DNA of 64,000 nucleotides from the NCBI GenBank assembly GCA_021325515.1, contig JAJPHC010000039.1, forward strand, positions 124,001 through 188,000. Direction: 5' to 3'. Position numbers and translations under genes: made by a program. The notes beneath the pieces were generated by a model that saw nothing but the letters and a program-made list of their open reading frames with translations, was not told the DNA's origin and made no database searches. Shown in pieces: positions 22,679-31,360 of this stretch (its first letter is position 1; each line of letters starts with the position of its first letter). Source of the stretch: Acidobacteriota bacterium (lineage in GTDB: Bacteria; Acidobacteriota; Thermoanaerobaculia; Gp7-AA8).

Positions 22679-24366
22679 GAACCGCGCTTGCCGTCTGCCT
22701 TCTCGTCCTCGCGCCGGGCGCGATGCAGGGACGGACGCGCGCAGTCCCCTCCGTTCAACCCCTCGGTCACTATCGCGTCGCCGTTCACGGTCTCTACACA
22801 CAGTTCGAGCGGCGCGGCTGGCCCTCTCAATACTGGACGGGCGATCTCGTGCGGCAACTCGACGACTTCGATTCGGTCGTCGGCTCCACGGTTCGCGCCG
22901 AAGTCGAGAGACAACTCACGGCCATGTCCGGCCTCGGCGTCAACACGATCACACTCGAGCTCCGCACGACCGATGCCGGCGACGATTTCTCGTTCCCGAA
23001 ATGCGAAATCAGTCCGCCGCTCGGCTTCCGATGGCCTTCACCGTCGGCGATCGAGACGACGAATCTTCGCGCGCTCTTCGACATCGTGCAGGCGCACAGA
23101 ATGAAGGTCTATCTCCGGCTCGCCTCCACCCACATGGATGAACCGTTCGAGAATTCGAAAGCCTGGCTGGGGCCGATTCTGAATGCGATCGGCAATCATC
23201 CCGCGCTCGACCTGATTCTGTTCGAGGGCGACACGCACGTGGTGGACAGCAGCGGCGACGGCGTTGCCGATTCGTGCGGCATCCCCGCTGAGCCGCCGCT
23301 CTGGCTCGGCGCGAAGGCGAAACCGGGCACGTACGTGAAGGCTGCGATCGCGTATGCGATGTCGCTCGGCATCGACGCGCGCCGCCTCTCAGCCGAAGCG
23401 GTCGTCGGCGCGTACATGTTCGACGTGCGCAGCGGTGCAGGCCCCGATGCACAGGACCGGCACCTCTGGCCGACGCTCGAAGTGATGCGCCAGATCTTCG
23501 ACGAGCTGGCAATCCCCCCATCGAAGCGCACCTACGCCATCTCGATGTACGAACATCGCAAGTGCCTCAACGTTCCCTCGTTCGTGACGCCGGCGTGCGT
23601 CGACGCCGACCCACACACGTGGGCCGACGAAACTCTGCGGAACGTCTTTGACATCGTGGGACGAGGCAATGGCGCGCGCGTGGTCGCGCCGGAGATCGGC
23701 CTGAACCGGCCGGCATCCTCCAGCTGGAAATCGGAATGGGCACTCGAGAGCCTGGCAGCATTGTTCGAGAAGTGGGGCGTTGACGGCGGCACCTACTGGG
23801 TGTGGATTCACTTCAGCGATTCCGAAGATCGCGATGCGACGATCGAGGATGCGGTCAAGCGGCGCGGCGTTGCCTTCACCTACAACCCGGTCGCGAATGA
23901 GCTGATCGACATGAGCGGCTTTCACCTCAACGCCATCGAGAATGCGTCGTTCGAGGATGGCGGCACCACACCGGACAAGTGGACCCTGTCCGGAAGCGGC
24001 ACACTCTCGCGGCTCGACCTCGGCCAGGCCGAGGTGCCGTCGCGTGGCAGGTATGCGCTGCGGCTGACGGCGAATCCGGCGGCAGAGGCTGTCAGCACGC
24101 CGATCGCCGCGACCGCGGGAGTCACCTACACGACGACGCTGAATCTGCGATTCGATTCCGGCGCGAATGTTTACGTCGCCGTCCGCGAGCTCGACGCAGA
24201 CGGCCGGGTGATCGGCGAGTCGCTGACGCGCTTCACGTCACAGCCGGCGACGGACGGCTTCGACACGTTTCCGCTGCGCTACACGACGCCGGCAGGAACC
24301 GCCGCGGTGCGCATTGCGATCGGCGCGTCGGCACCGGCGACCGTAGACGCCGACAACCTGCGCTAA
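22675..24366 (+). CDS. secreted barrel protein with C-terminal carbohydrate-binding-like domain
   Basis: 563 residues, GTG start. Signal peptide MRTALAVCLLVLAPGAMQG. The central part (about 60-400) alternates strands and helices as in a TIM barrel: VNTITLELRTTD, MKVYLRLASTHMDEPF, LDLILFEGDTH, TYAISMYEH, ARVVAPEIGLNRP and GGTYWVWIHFSD. The last 150 residues (IENASFEDGGTTPDKWTLSG onward) look like a CBM4/9-type jelly roll that follows many glycosidases. A glycoside hydrolase role is likely, but no catalytic pair is proven. Its 3' end overlaps the convergent TPR gene by 4 bases. Confidence 0.75.
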   Translation: MRTALAVCLLVLAPGAMQGRTRAVPSVQPLGHYRVAVHGLYTQFERRGWPSQYWTGDLVRQLDDFDSVVGSTVRAEVERQLTAMSGLGVNTITLELRTTDAGDDFSFPKCEISPPLGFRWPSPSAIETTNLRALFDIVQAHRMKVYLRLASTHMDEPFENSKAWLGPILNAIGNHPALDLILFEGDTHVVDSSGDGVADSCGIPAEPPLWLGAKAKPGTYVKAAIAYAMSLGIDARRLSAEAVVGAYMFDVRSGAGPDAQDRHLWPTLEVMRQIFDELAIPPSKRTYAISMYEHRKCLNVPSFVTPACVDADPHTWADETLRNVFDIVGRGNGARVVAPEIGLNRPASSSWKSEWALESLAALFEKWGVDGGTYWVWIHFSDSEDRDATIEDAVKRRGVAFTYNPVANELIDMSGFHLNAIENASFEDGGTTPDKWTLSGSGTLSRLDLGQAEVPSRGRYALRLTANPAAEAVSTPIAATAGVTYTTTLNLRFDSGANVYVAVRELDADGRVIGESLTRFTSQPATDGFDTFPLRYTTPAGTAAVRIAIGASAPATVDADNLR

Positions 24367-24953
24367 CGAACGTTCGCGATCGAGTCGGCCAGCTTTTGCA
24401 CATCGGGATCGCCCGGCCGCAGTTGCTGCAGCTTTGCGAGCTCCGTCTTCGCCTCGGCCATGTGCTTCGTTTCGGCCAGCACGATGACCTCGTTGAAGAG
24501 CGCCTGCCACTGATCGGGATTCGTTCGCACGACCTGCTGAAACTCCGCGAGCGATTTCGCCGTGTCGCCGTTGTTGCGGTAGCAAATGCCGAGGTCGGTG
24601 CGCACCTGAGGATCGTCGCGCACTTTCAGGGAACGCTCGAGATACTCCGCGGCCTGCGGAAACTTTCCGGCGTCCATGTACATCGAGCCGAGCTGCGTCA
24701 GAGCGTCGGCATCGTTCGGATTCTTCTCGATCGCCTGCTTGAGCTCGTTGATCTTCTGGAAGACCGCGCCCATCGGGTTGCCGCCGCTTGCCTGCGCCAC
24801 AGGCGCGGCAGACGCCGGAGCTTCCGCGGGTGCAGCCGCTGGTTGGGCTCCGGCGAGCTTCGACTGCGCGAGCTTCGGACCAAGCACCATGCTGCCGAGG
24901 ACGAGACCGAGGAGAAATCCAAATGCGGTGAATACGATGTTGTCTTTGCTCAT
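24363..24953 (-). CDS. membrane-anchored TPR protein
   Basis: 196 residues. One N-terminal membrane helix (NIVFTAFGFLLGLVLGSMVLG) then a Pro/Ala-rich linker and three to four TPR motifs (about 65-190), for example ADALTQLGSMYMDAGKFPQAAEYLERSL and VRTDLGICYRNNGDTAKSLAEF. Likely a periplasm-facing scaffold for protein contacts. Convergent with the preceding secreted protein (4-base tail overlap). Confidence 0.85.
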   Translation of the reverse strand: MSKDNIVFTAFGFLLGLVLGSMVLGPKLAQSKLAGAQPAAAPAEAPASAAPVAQASGGNPMGAVFQKINELKQAIEKNPNDADALTQLGSMYMDAGKFPQAAEYLERSLKVRDDPQVRTDLGICYRNNGDTAKSLAEFQQVVRTNPDQWQALFNEVIVLAETKHMAEAKTELAKLQQLRPGDPDVQKLADSIANVR

Positions 24954-24981
24954 GGGTGGGCCAGGAATGCTCTCACAATTT

Positions 24982-25157
24982 CGCGCCGCGGGCGCTAGGC
25001 GCCTTCGGCGCGGCGCGAGGCGCTGGGCGCTGGGCGCCTTCGGCGCGAGGCGCTGGGCGCTAGGCGCTAGGTGCGGGGGACGCCTCGGAAGTCTGCAGGC
25101 TAGCGACTCTGCACCCCGCGCCCCGCGCCTCGCGCCCAGCGCCGCGCCGAAGGCGCC
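24982..25157. repeat. inverted array of a GC-rich heptamer (GGCGCTR) next to the dacB stop
   Basis: The left part (24982-25080) is built from GGCGCTA/GGCGCTG words with two GGCGCCTTCGGCGC palindromes. The right part (25111-25157) carries the complementary words GCGCCTC, GCGCCCA. A 30-base centre separates them. The array ends at the base before the dacB stop codon. No gene seen in this spacer. Confidence 0.75.
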
Positions 25158-26702
25158 TCATCCGTTCCTGATGATCTCCCTCAGCATTTCATCCTGCAGC
25201 GCGTGCACGGCGTAGACGCCGGTGTGGTAGCGGTTGAAGATGAAGGAGAAGGCGTAGATCCTGCCGCTCTGCGCGTGCACGTAGCCGGACAGCCCCACCA
25301 CGCCGACGATGTAGCCGGTCTTCGCGTAGACCTGCCGCGCGTACGGCGCCTGGCCGAGGCGGTGGCCGAACTTCGAGTCGGGATCGCCGGAGTAGGGAAG
25401 CGACGAGACGAAGTCCTCGCGCCAGGGACTCTTCCACATGTAGCGCAGCAGTTGGATGAACGCGTTGGCCGACGCGCGGTTGTCGCGCGACATGCCGGAA
25501 CCATCGGCCTGGTGATACTCGTTCGCAGGGACGCCGATCTTCGTCGTCAGCCACTCGGTCACCGCGCTGGTGCCATCGGCCCACGTGCCGTTCTTCTTCA
25601 GCTCGGCGCCGATCATCTTCACCATCTCTTCCGCGTAGTGGTTCTGGCTCTTCTTGTTCACGACGTAGACGAGGATGTTGAGCGGCGTCGAATGCTGGGT
25701 GACGGCGCGCCAGTCGGGGCGCGCATCGCGCGGCGCCACGATCAACTGCCCATCCAGATGAATCCCGTTCCGCTCGAACGTCTCGTGCGTGACCGTTGCG
25801 AAATACTGAATCGGGTTCTCGACCGTGACGAAGATCGGGCTCGTGCCCGAGCGCGCGGGAACGCCGCCGCGCACCACGAGCGTGTTCGTGTTGAGCGCGC
25901 GCGTGACGTAGAGCGCGCCGCGGCCGGTGCGGCAGTTGTTGTCGATGTTCAGGAACGAAGTCGGCGGCTCGAGCTGCACGACGCACGGCTTGCCCGGACG
26001 CCCGGGCATCACGCGCACCTCGACGCAGCCTTCCTGCATCGTGAATGCGGACACCGGAGCCTCGTACCAGTTCACGAGCTGATTCACCGGCCAGGTCGGA
26101 TGGATGTACTCCGTATCCATGTAGCCGTATTCGAAGATCAGATTTCCGTGGATCGTCTTGATGCCGGAGCGCTTGAGATCGGTGGCCCAGTCTTCGATCA
26201 CGGACGTCGCATGGCCATCGTGAAAGCGGCCGCCGATCGTCGGGTCGCCGTGCCCTACCACTTTCACGTCGCCTTCCAGCGTGCCGTTCGGCTGCACCGC
26301 ACCGCGCGCATACACCGTCGTCTGCACTTCGAAGGTCGGCTTCAGCAGATCGATGGCGGCAGCGGTGGTGAAGAGCTTCATGTTCGAGGCCGGCGCGAGA
26401 GGCGTGTGCGGATCGCGTTCGGCGACGACGGTTCCAGTCTCGACATCGACGACCTGCAGGCTCGCTTCCGAGGCCTGCCCCACGCGGCCGTTCATAAGCG
26501 ACTGGAGGCGTTCGCTGAGCGTGCCGCCCGTTGCAGTCTCGATCGGCGCCTTCGCAGCGCGAGCCGCGCGTGCGCGGCGCGGCGACTTGCGCCGCTTCTT
26601 CGCGGTCGCCGCCGTGGCGTCGAACGCGAGCAGAACCACGAGCAGAAGAGGAAGGAACCGGCGAGCCCGCGAGCCCGCATCACAGCACCACCCATCACGC
26701 AT
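25158..26702 (-). CDS. dacB: D-alanyl-D-alanine carboxypeptidase/endopeptidase (PBP4, S13 family)
   Basis: About 514 residues from ATG 26702. An N-terminal hydrophobic segment (FLPLLLVVLLAFDATAATA) exports it; a Lys/Arg-rich stretch follows. Serine peptidase signatures are SNMK (Ser106, Lys109), DGSGMSRDN (SxN motif) and AKTGYIVG (KTG). Trims peptidoglycan cross-links in the periplasm. Its start overlaps the HAD gene by 8 bases; its stop abuts an inverted repeat array. Confidence 0.95.
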   Translation of the reverse strand: MRDGWCCDAGSRARRFLPLLLVVLLAFDATAATAKKRRKSPRRARAARAAKAPIETATGGTLSERLQSLMNGRVGQASEASLQVVDVETGTVVAERDPHTPLAPASNMKLFTTAAAIDLLKPTFEVQTTVYARGAVQPNGTLEGDVKVVGHGDPTIGGRFHDGHATSVIEDWATDLKRSGIKTIHGNLIFEYGYMDTEYIHPTWPVNQLVNWYEAPVSAFTMQEGCVEVRVMPGRPGKPCVVQLEPPTSFLNIDNNCRTGRGALYVTRALNTNTLVVRGGVPARSGTSPIFVTVENPIQYFATVTHETFERNGIHLDGQLIVAPRDARPDWRAVTQHSTPLNILVYVVNKKSQNHYAEEMVKMIGAELKKNGTWADGTSAVTEWLTTKIGVPANEYHQADGSGMSRDNRASANAFIQLLRYMWKSPWREDFVSSLPYSGDPDSKFGHRLGQAPYARQVYAKTGYIVGVVGLSGYVHAQSGRIYAFSFIFNRYHTGVYAVHALQDEMLREIIRNG

Positions 26703-27465
26703 TTCGCATCCTCTCGATGACTTCCGGCAACTCCGACAGTGTGTGAATGGTCGCATCCGGCGTGATCGTGAAATCGAGCTCGACCGGCGGTGCCACCGCC
26801 GTTCCCCGCTGCTCCGGAATGAAATGGATGCCGCGCATGCCGCAGCGCTGCGCACCATAGACGTCCACATAGAGATTGTCGCCGACGAACATCATCTCCT
26901 GATATTCGACCCCCAGGCCCGCGCGAAGCTGCTCGAAGATCGAGACACGTGGCTTGCACTCGCCATGCTCATTCGAAAAGACCATGACGTCGATCGACTG
27001 CGCGAGGCCGAGACGGTCGAGAATCTTGCGGAGCACGTAGCCCGGCGTGCGGCCCGTGTTGCTGATCAGCCCGATCGGGAGCTCCTGCTTCCTGATGTGC
27101 GCCAGAGTTTCGTTCGCACCGGCGACGGCCTGCGGCAGGATGTCGAGTGCCGCGTGCGCGTAGGCATGCTCGATCTCATCGAGCGAGGCTTCGTCGAACG
27201 ACGCCGGATCGAGGCCGAGCCCTTCGAGGAAATGCTCCACCTGCCGCCGGCAGGGAACGTCGCGGTCTTCCGACCAGTAGAGCTCGTGGCAGCGATGCCA
27301 GAGCTTGCGGTACGCGTTCTCGATGCGATCGGCAGAATGCGATTGTCCACGAGCAACGAGCACCTGCTCGATGCGATCGAGACGCAGCCGCTCCTGCCGC
27401 CGCGCAGTCTGCGCATCTTCAGTGATCAATGTTTCCCAGAGGTCGAAAGCGATGGCTTTGATCAT
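26695..27465 (-). CDS. HAD-superfamily hydrolase
   Basis: 256 residues. Motif I FDLWETL (nucleophile Asp8), motif II LISNTGRTPG, motif III Lys in GECKP and motif IV MFVGDNLYVDVYGAQR are in the usual order, with a helical cap between motifs I and II. A phosphatase or dehalogenase-like enzyme; substrate not predictable. Its ATG follows directly on a GAGTGAY inverted array; overlaps dacB. Confidence 0.92.
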   Translation of the reverse strand: MIKAIAFDLWETLITEDAQTARRQERLRLDRIEQVLVARGQSHSADRIENAYRKLWHRCHELYWSEDRDVPCRRQVEHFLEGLGLDPASFDEASLDEIEHAYAHAALDILPQAVAGANETLAHIRKQELPIGLISNTGRTPGYVLRKILDRLGLAQSIDVMVFSNEHGECKPRVSIFEQLRAGLGVEYQEMMFVGDNLYVDVYGAQRCGMRGIHFIPEQRGTAVAPPVELDFTITPDATIHTLSELPEVIERMRNA

Positions 27466-27605
27466 GACGTGATGAGTGACGAGTGACGAGTGACGAGTGG
27501 AGTGACGAGTGACGAGTGATGAGTGATGAGTGATGAGTGACGGTCCCTACTCTTCACTCTTCACTCTTCACTCGTCACTCTTCACTCTTCCTCATCACTC
27601 ACTCC
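27466..27605. repeat. inverted array of heptamer GAGTGAY, copy 1
   Basis: Left arm 27469-27541 is a run of GAGTGAC/GAGTGAT words; after an 8-base centre the right arm (27549-27605) is the complementary run of TCACTCT/TCACTCG. It fills the spacer from the HAD start codon to 3 bases from the DUF2203 stop. RNA from either strand would fold into a long hairpin. Confidence 0.9.
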
Positions 27606-27608
27606 TGC

Positions 27609-27917
27609 TCAGTTCAACTGCACCCGGCCCCGGAATCCTTCTTCGTATCCATGAAAGAACTGCAGTGAGGGCTCGGGATGGCGCCAGCAGTAGTAGCCGC
27701 TGCCGCTGTCGAAGTCGACGAGCCAGAGGCCCTTCACTTCGATGCCGAGGGAGAGAACGGCTTCGGCCCAGTGGGAGACGATACGGCGGAAGTCGTCGTT
27801 GGTCTCATCGACGTCCTCGCCGAGAGCCTCGACTTCGGCGAACGCAAGGCCCGTCAGCCGCTGCACTTCGGGCAGCAGCGCACAGGCGTCTTCGTAGGAA
27901 AAAATCTTCTTGTCCAT
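27609..27917 (-). CDS. DUF2203 family protein
   Basis: 102 residues. Helical N-terminus with FSYEDACALLPEVQRLTGLA, then the diagnostic VKGLWLVDFDSGSGYYCWRHPEP and FFHGYEEGFRGRVQLN, which match the conserved core of DUF2203. Function unknown; cytoplasmic. It follows the MCE-like gene without a gap (stop then ATG on adjacent bases). Confidence 0.88.
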   Translation of the reverse strand: MDKKIFSYEDACALLPEVQRLTGLAFAEVEALGEDVDETNDDFRRIVSHWAEAVLSLGIEVKGLWLVDFDSGSGYYCWRHPEPSLQFFHGYEEGFRGRVQLN

Positions 27918-28448
27918 TTACCTGATCTTGGATTTGGTCTGGTCGACCCAGCCGCCGACTTTCTCTTTCAGTTTCTGCGCCTCATCGTTGGACGCGCCAC
28001 GCACGGTTTCGACACCGTTGTCCGCCTTTTGTTTCAAAGATTCCACCAGCGGCTCGACCTTCGAGCCGTTCTTCGCAAGCCAGCGGCTCACTTTGTCGTC
28101 CTTCGCCTGCAAAAGTGCTCCGTCTTCAACGGGTGCGCCAACTGCAAAGGCATTGGTGACGAGCAGCCTGTGACCATCGATCGTAAAGAGAGAATCGGTG
28201 ACGATGGCGCGCCGATGCGCGGGGTCGAGACGCACCGTCACGGCGTCGCGATCATCCACGCGATCGATGCGTACAACTCTGCCGGCGGCAAGATTGTTCT
28301 CGATCACGAGATCGCCGCCGCGCAGTCCTGCCGCACTGTGGAACAGGATCGTGGCTTTCACCGGGCCACGGCCGGCGATCCAGCGCGCGCCGATCCAGAG
28401 ACTGGCCGCCAGAACGATCAGAAAGAACAATGCACCAAGTTTTCGCAT
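27918..28448 (-). CDS. MCE/MlaD-like membrane-anchored protein
   Basis: About 176 residues from ATG 28448. One N-terminal membrane helix (LGALFFLIVLAASLWIGARWI) then ATILFHSAAGLRGGDLVIENNLAAGRVVRIDRVDDRDAVTVRLD, the strand pattern of a single MCE domain, which binds lipids in periplasmic transport systems. A charged helical tail follows. No Mla ABC genes are next to it, so a lipid-transport role is inferred only from the fold. Paired with DUF2203. Confidence 0.72.
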   Translation of the reverse strand: MRKLGALFFLIVLAASLWIGARWIAGRGPVKATILFHSAAGLRGGDLVIENNLAAGRVVRIDRVDDRDAVTVRLDPAHRRAIVTDSLFTIDGHRLLVTNAFAVGAPVEDGALLQAKDDKVSRWLAKNGSKVEPLVESLKQKADNGVETVRGASNDEAQKLKEKVGGWVDQTKSKIR

Positions 28449-28566
28449 CGGGCGAAGTGTAACGAAATCAGGCGGCAGGCTGCCTGCTTGCTGACGCGCG
28501 TAGACGCGTGCTAAAACGCGGCCTGCACTTGTTGCGTTCCCCTGGAATCTGATGGAGGAGATGCCC

Positions 28567-28806
28567 ATGTCGGTTGAGGATAGGGTCAAGTCGATCATCG
28601 TCGAGCAACTCGGAGTGGACGCGGATGAAGTCCAGCCGGAAGCGTCGTTTGTCGAAGACCTCGGCGCGGATTCGCTCGACACGGTCGAGCTGATCATGGC
28701 GTTCGAAGAGGAATTCGGCGTCGAGATCTCGGACGATGAGGCGGAGAAGATCCGCAAGGTCAAGGACGCGGTCGAGTACATCGACAAGCGTCAGAGCGCG
28801 CAGTAG
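28567..28806 (+). CDS. acpP: acyl carrier protein
   Basis: 79 residues. Start ATG 28567 follows GGAGGAG by six bases. Acidic four-helix protein; the phosphopantetheine attachment Ser lies in [20 protein letters not shown]. Carries growing acyl chains in fatty acid synthesis. Followed by a strong hairpin and then fabF, its partner condensing enzyme. Confidence 0.98.
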   Translation: MSVEDRVKSIIVEQLGVDADEVQPEASFVEDLGADSLDTVELIMAFEEEFGVEISDDEAEKIRKVKDAVEYIDKRQSAQ

Positions 28807-28843
28807 GACCTTCCGACTTCACAATCCGCTTGCAGTTCTCTCT

Positions 28844-28895
28844 GGTCAGTTCAGATCGTCGCCGCGGCCGTCTGAACTGACCATTCCATTTTTTT
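28844..28895 (+). terminator. strong hairpin between acpP and fabF
   Basis: Perfect 12-bp stem: GGTCAGTTCAGA (28844-28855) and its complement (28871-28882), 15-base GC-rich loop, then six bases and a run of seven T. Looks like a rho-independent terminator or a partial attenuator that lowers fabF relative to acpP. Confidence 0.75.
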
Positions 28896-28922
28896 GAAAA
28901 CCTTTTTTTCGGGAGTGCTCTC

Positions 28923-30161
28923 TTGAACAAACGGCGCGTCGTCGTCACCGGCATCGGCATGATCTCCCCCCTCGGCATCGGCAACGAGCCGACGTGGCAG
29001 GGGCTGATCGAAGGTCGCTCCGGCATCGATCGCATCACGAAGTTCGATGCCAGCGCGTTCGCCTGCCAGATCGCAGGCGAAGTGCGGGGCTTCGATCCCG
29101 AGAAGTGGATCGAGAAAAAGGAAGTGAAGAAGTCCGACACGTTCATCCACTACGCCATCGCCGCAGCGCAGATGGCGGTCGATGACGCCGGCCTCGACAT
29201 GACGAAAGAGGACGGCGACCGCGTCGGAGTGATCATCGGCTCCGGCATCGGCGGTCTTCCTCTCATCGAGGAAATGCACCAGAAGCTGATGGAGCGCGGC
29301 CCGAGCCGCATCTCGCCGTTCTTCATCCCCGGACTCATCGTGAATCTGGCGGCGGGACACATCTCGATCCGCTTCGGCGCGAAGGGACCGAGCTCCGCTC
29401 CGGCGACCGCCTGCGCGACAGGCGCGCACGCACTGGGCGATGCATTCAAGATCATCCAGCGCGACGAGGCCGACGTGATGTTCGGCGGCGGATCGGAAGC
29501 GGTGATCACGCCGCTGGCCGTCGGCGGCTTCGCCGCGATGCGCGCGCTGTCGACGCGCAACGACGACCCGCAGCACGCGTCGCGGCCGTGGGATGCCGAT
29601 CGCGACGGCTTCGTCATGGGCGAAGGAGCGGGCATCCTTCTGCTCGAAGAGCGCGAGCGCGCACTCGCGCGCGGCGCGAAGATCTATTGCGAGCTCACCG
29701 GCTACGGCATGTCGAGCGACGCGTACCACATCACGTCGCCGGCCGAAGACGGCAGCGGCATGATGCGAGTGATGCAGCGCGCGCTGAAAGACGCCGGCCT
29801 GCATCCGCAGGACATCCAGTACATCAACGCGCATGGCACATCGACGCCGGTGGGCGACAAGACGGAGACGGTGGCGATCAAGCGCGTGTTCGGCGATCAC
29901 GCCTACAAGCTCGCCGTGAGCTCCACGAAGTCGATGACCGGCCATCTCCTCGGCGCGGCGGGCGGACTCGAGGCCGCCATCACGGCGATTGCGGTGAAAG
30001 AGGGCGTGCTGCCGCCGACGATCAACTACGAGAAACCGGACCCCGAGTGCGATCTCGACTACGTTCCGAACAAGGCGCGCCAGGCCGGGCTCTCGCACGC
30101 GATGTCGAATTCCTTCGGGTTCGGCGGCACGAACGCAACGCTGATCTTTTCGAAGCACTAG
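28923..30161 (+). CDS. fabF: beta-ketoacyl-ACP synthase II
   Basis: 412 residues, TTG start with GGGAG 9 bases upstream. Thiolase fold; elongates acyl-ACP with malonyl-ACP. Catalytic Cys164 (ATACATGAH), His304 ([11 protein letters not shown]) and His341 ([11 protein letters not shown]) are present, with Lys336 region KSMTG and the C-terminal [12 protein letters not shown] loop. Downstream of acpP, as in many fab clusters. Confidence 0.98.
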   Translation: MNKRRVVVTGIGMISPLGIGNEPTWQGLIEGRSGIDRITKFDASAFACQIAGEVRGFDPEKWIEKKEVKKSDTFIHYAIAAAQMAVDDAGLDMTKEDGDRVGVIIGSGIGGLPLIEEMHQKLMERGPSRISPFFIPGLIVNLAAGHISIRFGAKGPSSAPATACATGAHALGDAFKIIQRDEADVMFGGGSEAVITPLAVGGFAAMRALSTRNDDPQHASRPWDADRDGFVMGEGAGILLLEERERALARGAKIYCELTGYGMSSDAYHITSPAEDGSGMMRVMQRALKDAGLHPQDIQYINAHGTSTPVGDKTETVAIKRVFGDHAYKLAVSSTKSMTGHLLGAAGGLEAAITAIAVKEGVLPPTINYEKPDPECDLDYVPNKARQAGLSHAMSNSFGFGGTNATLIFSKH

Positions 30162-30165
30162 TTGA

Positions 30166-30193
30166 AGTGCGGACGTTCCGTCCGCACTTTTTT
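30166..30193 (+). terminator. rho-independent terminator of fabF
   Basis: 9-bp perfect stem AGTGCGGAC/GTCCGCACT (30166-30174 and 30180-30188), five-base loop, followed by a six-T run beginning at the last stem base. Starts 5 bases after the stop codon. Confidence 0.92.
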
Positions 30194-30211
30194 GGCGTCT
30201 TCACTTTATGT

Positions 30212-30217
30212 TATAAA
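30212..30217 (+). promoter_or_regulatory. -10 box placing transcription start at the GTG of the FAD oxidoreductase
   Basis: TATAAA ends 7 bases before GTG 30225, immediately downstream of the fabF terminator. The messenger would begin at or next to the start codon (leaderless). No ribosome site is visible. Confidence 0.45.
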
Positions 30218-30224
30218 GTTCTTT

Positions 30225-31343
30225 GTGCAATACGACACCGCCGTCATCGGCGCCGGCCTCGCCGGCCTCCACACCGCGCGCCTTCTCTCGCTGCGCGGCC
30301 TGCGGGTGGTTCTCATCGATCGCAAACGCTCCCTCGCGGACGGCATTCACACCACCGGCATCTTCGTCCGCAAGACATGGGAGGACTTCCCGCTGCCGGA
30401 GGAACAGCTCGGCCGCCCGATCCGGGACGTGACGCTCTACTCGCCGGCGCGGCGCCCGATGCATCTCACCGCCGCCCGTGACGAGTTCCGCATTGGACGG
30501 ATGTCGTGGATCTACCTCTACCTTCTCGAGCAGTGCGCACGCACCGGCGTGCACTTCATGCCCAACACGCGGTTCGTCGAAGCGCGCGAGCGGTCGATCC
30601 TCGTCCACCGCGGGACGCGCTGCGAGGAGATCGGCGTGCGCTATGTCGTCGGCGCCGACGGCGCACGCTCACGAGTGGCGCGCGCGTATGGCCTCGATGT
30701 GAATCGCGAACTGCTCACCGGAATCGAAGACGTCGTGCCGGGACGCGCGGCGAAGCCCGAGCTCCGTTGCTACCTCGATCCGCGTCTCGCTCCCGGCTAC
30801 ATCGCGTGGATTGCCGATGACGGAGACGAAGCGCACATCGGTGTCGCTGGATATCGCGAGCGCTTCGATCCGCTCTCCGCGCTCGCGCGCTTCCGCAACT
30901 CGATCGGTGAAGCATCGGCACATCGCATCGAACGGCGCGGAGGCCTGATTCCGGTCGGCGGCATGCTGCGGCGCATCGCGAATGAGCGCGCGCTGCTCAT
31001 CGGCGACGCCTGCGGCTCCGTCTCACCGCTGACTGCCGGCGGACTCGATCCCGCGATCAGGCTCTCGTCGTTCGCCGCCGATGTCGTCGCGGCGTGGCTG
31101 GACACAGGCGACCGCGACGCGCTCCGGCAATACAGCGGCGATCTCTTTCGCGCGAGGTTCGTGTCGCGCTCCTGGATGCGGCGGATCATTCGCACGATCG
31201 AGTCGCCGATGCTGATGGAGCTCGCCTGCGCGTGTCTGCGCATGATGCCGGGCATCGCGGCTCATGTGTTCTTCGCCCGAGGATCGGTCCTTGGTCCCGT
31301 GGATCGCGGACGTCTCGTCCGCACATTCGTGAGGACGAGCTGA
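30225..31343 (+). CDS. FAD-dependent oxidoreductase, geranylgeranyl-reductase-like
   Basis: About 372 residues from GTG 30225; sequence upstream in frame is the fabF terminator. Rossmann dinucleotide fold YDTAVIGAGLAGLHTARLLSLRG, ribose-binding DRKRSLADG, mid-protein VVGADGARSRVAR and the C-terminal ALLIGDACGSVSPLTAGGLDPAI, in the order of group A flavoprotein monooxygenases and geranylgeranyl reductases. May saturate polyprenyl chains or hydroxylate a small molecule; substrate unknown. Confidence 0.85.
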   Translation: MQYDTAVIGAGLAGLHTARLLSLRGLRVVLIDRKRSLADGIHTTGIFVRKTWEDFPLPEEQLGRPIRDVTLYSPARRPMHLTAARDEFRIGRMSWIYLYLLEQCARTGVHFMPNTRFVEARERSILVHRGTRCEEIGVRYVVGADGARSRVARAYGLDVNRELLTGIEDVVPGRAAKPELRCYLDPRLAPGYIAWIADDGDEAHIGVAGYRERFDPLSALARFRNSIGEASAHRIERRGGLIPVGGMLRRIANERALLIGDACGSVSPLTAGGLDPAIRLSSFAADVVAAWLDTGDRDALRQYSGDLFRARFVSRSWMRRIIRTIESPMLMELACACLRMMPGIAAHVFFARGSVLGPVDRGRLVRTFVRTS

Positions 31344-31360
31344 GTGAGAGCGTCTCTCCG

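Noticed and set aside
27466-27605. GAGTGAY arrays as CRISPR or phage attachment sites
   Set aside because: The repeats are contiguous words without unique spacers, and there is no integrase or tRNA next to them.
28923-30161. Minus-strand 435-codon frame opposite fabF
   Set aside because: fabF carries all catalytic residues on the plus strand; the opposite frame is a shadow.
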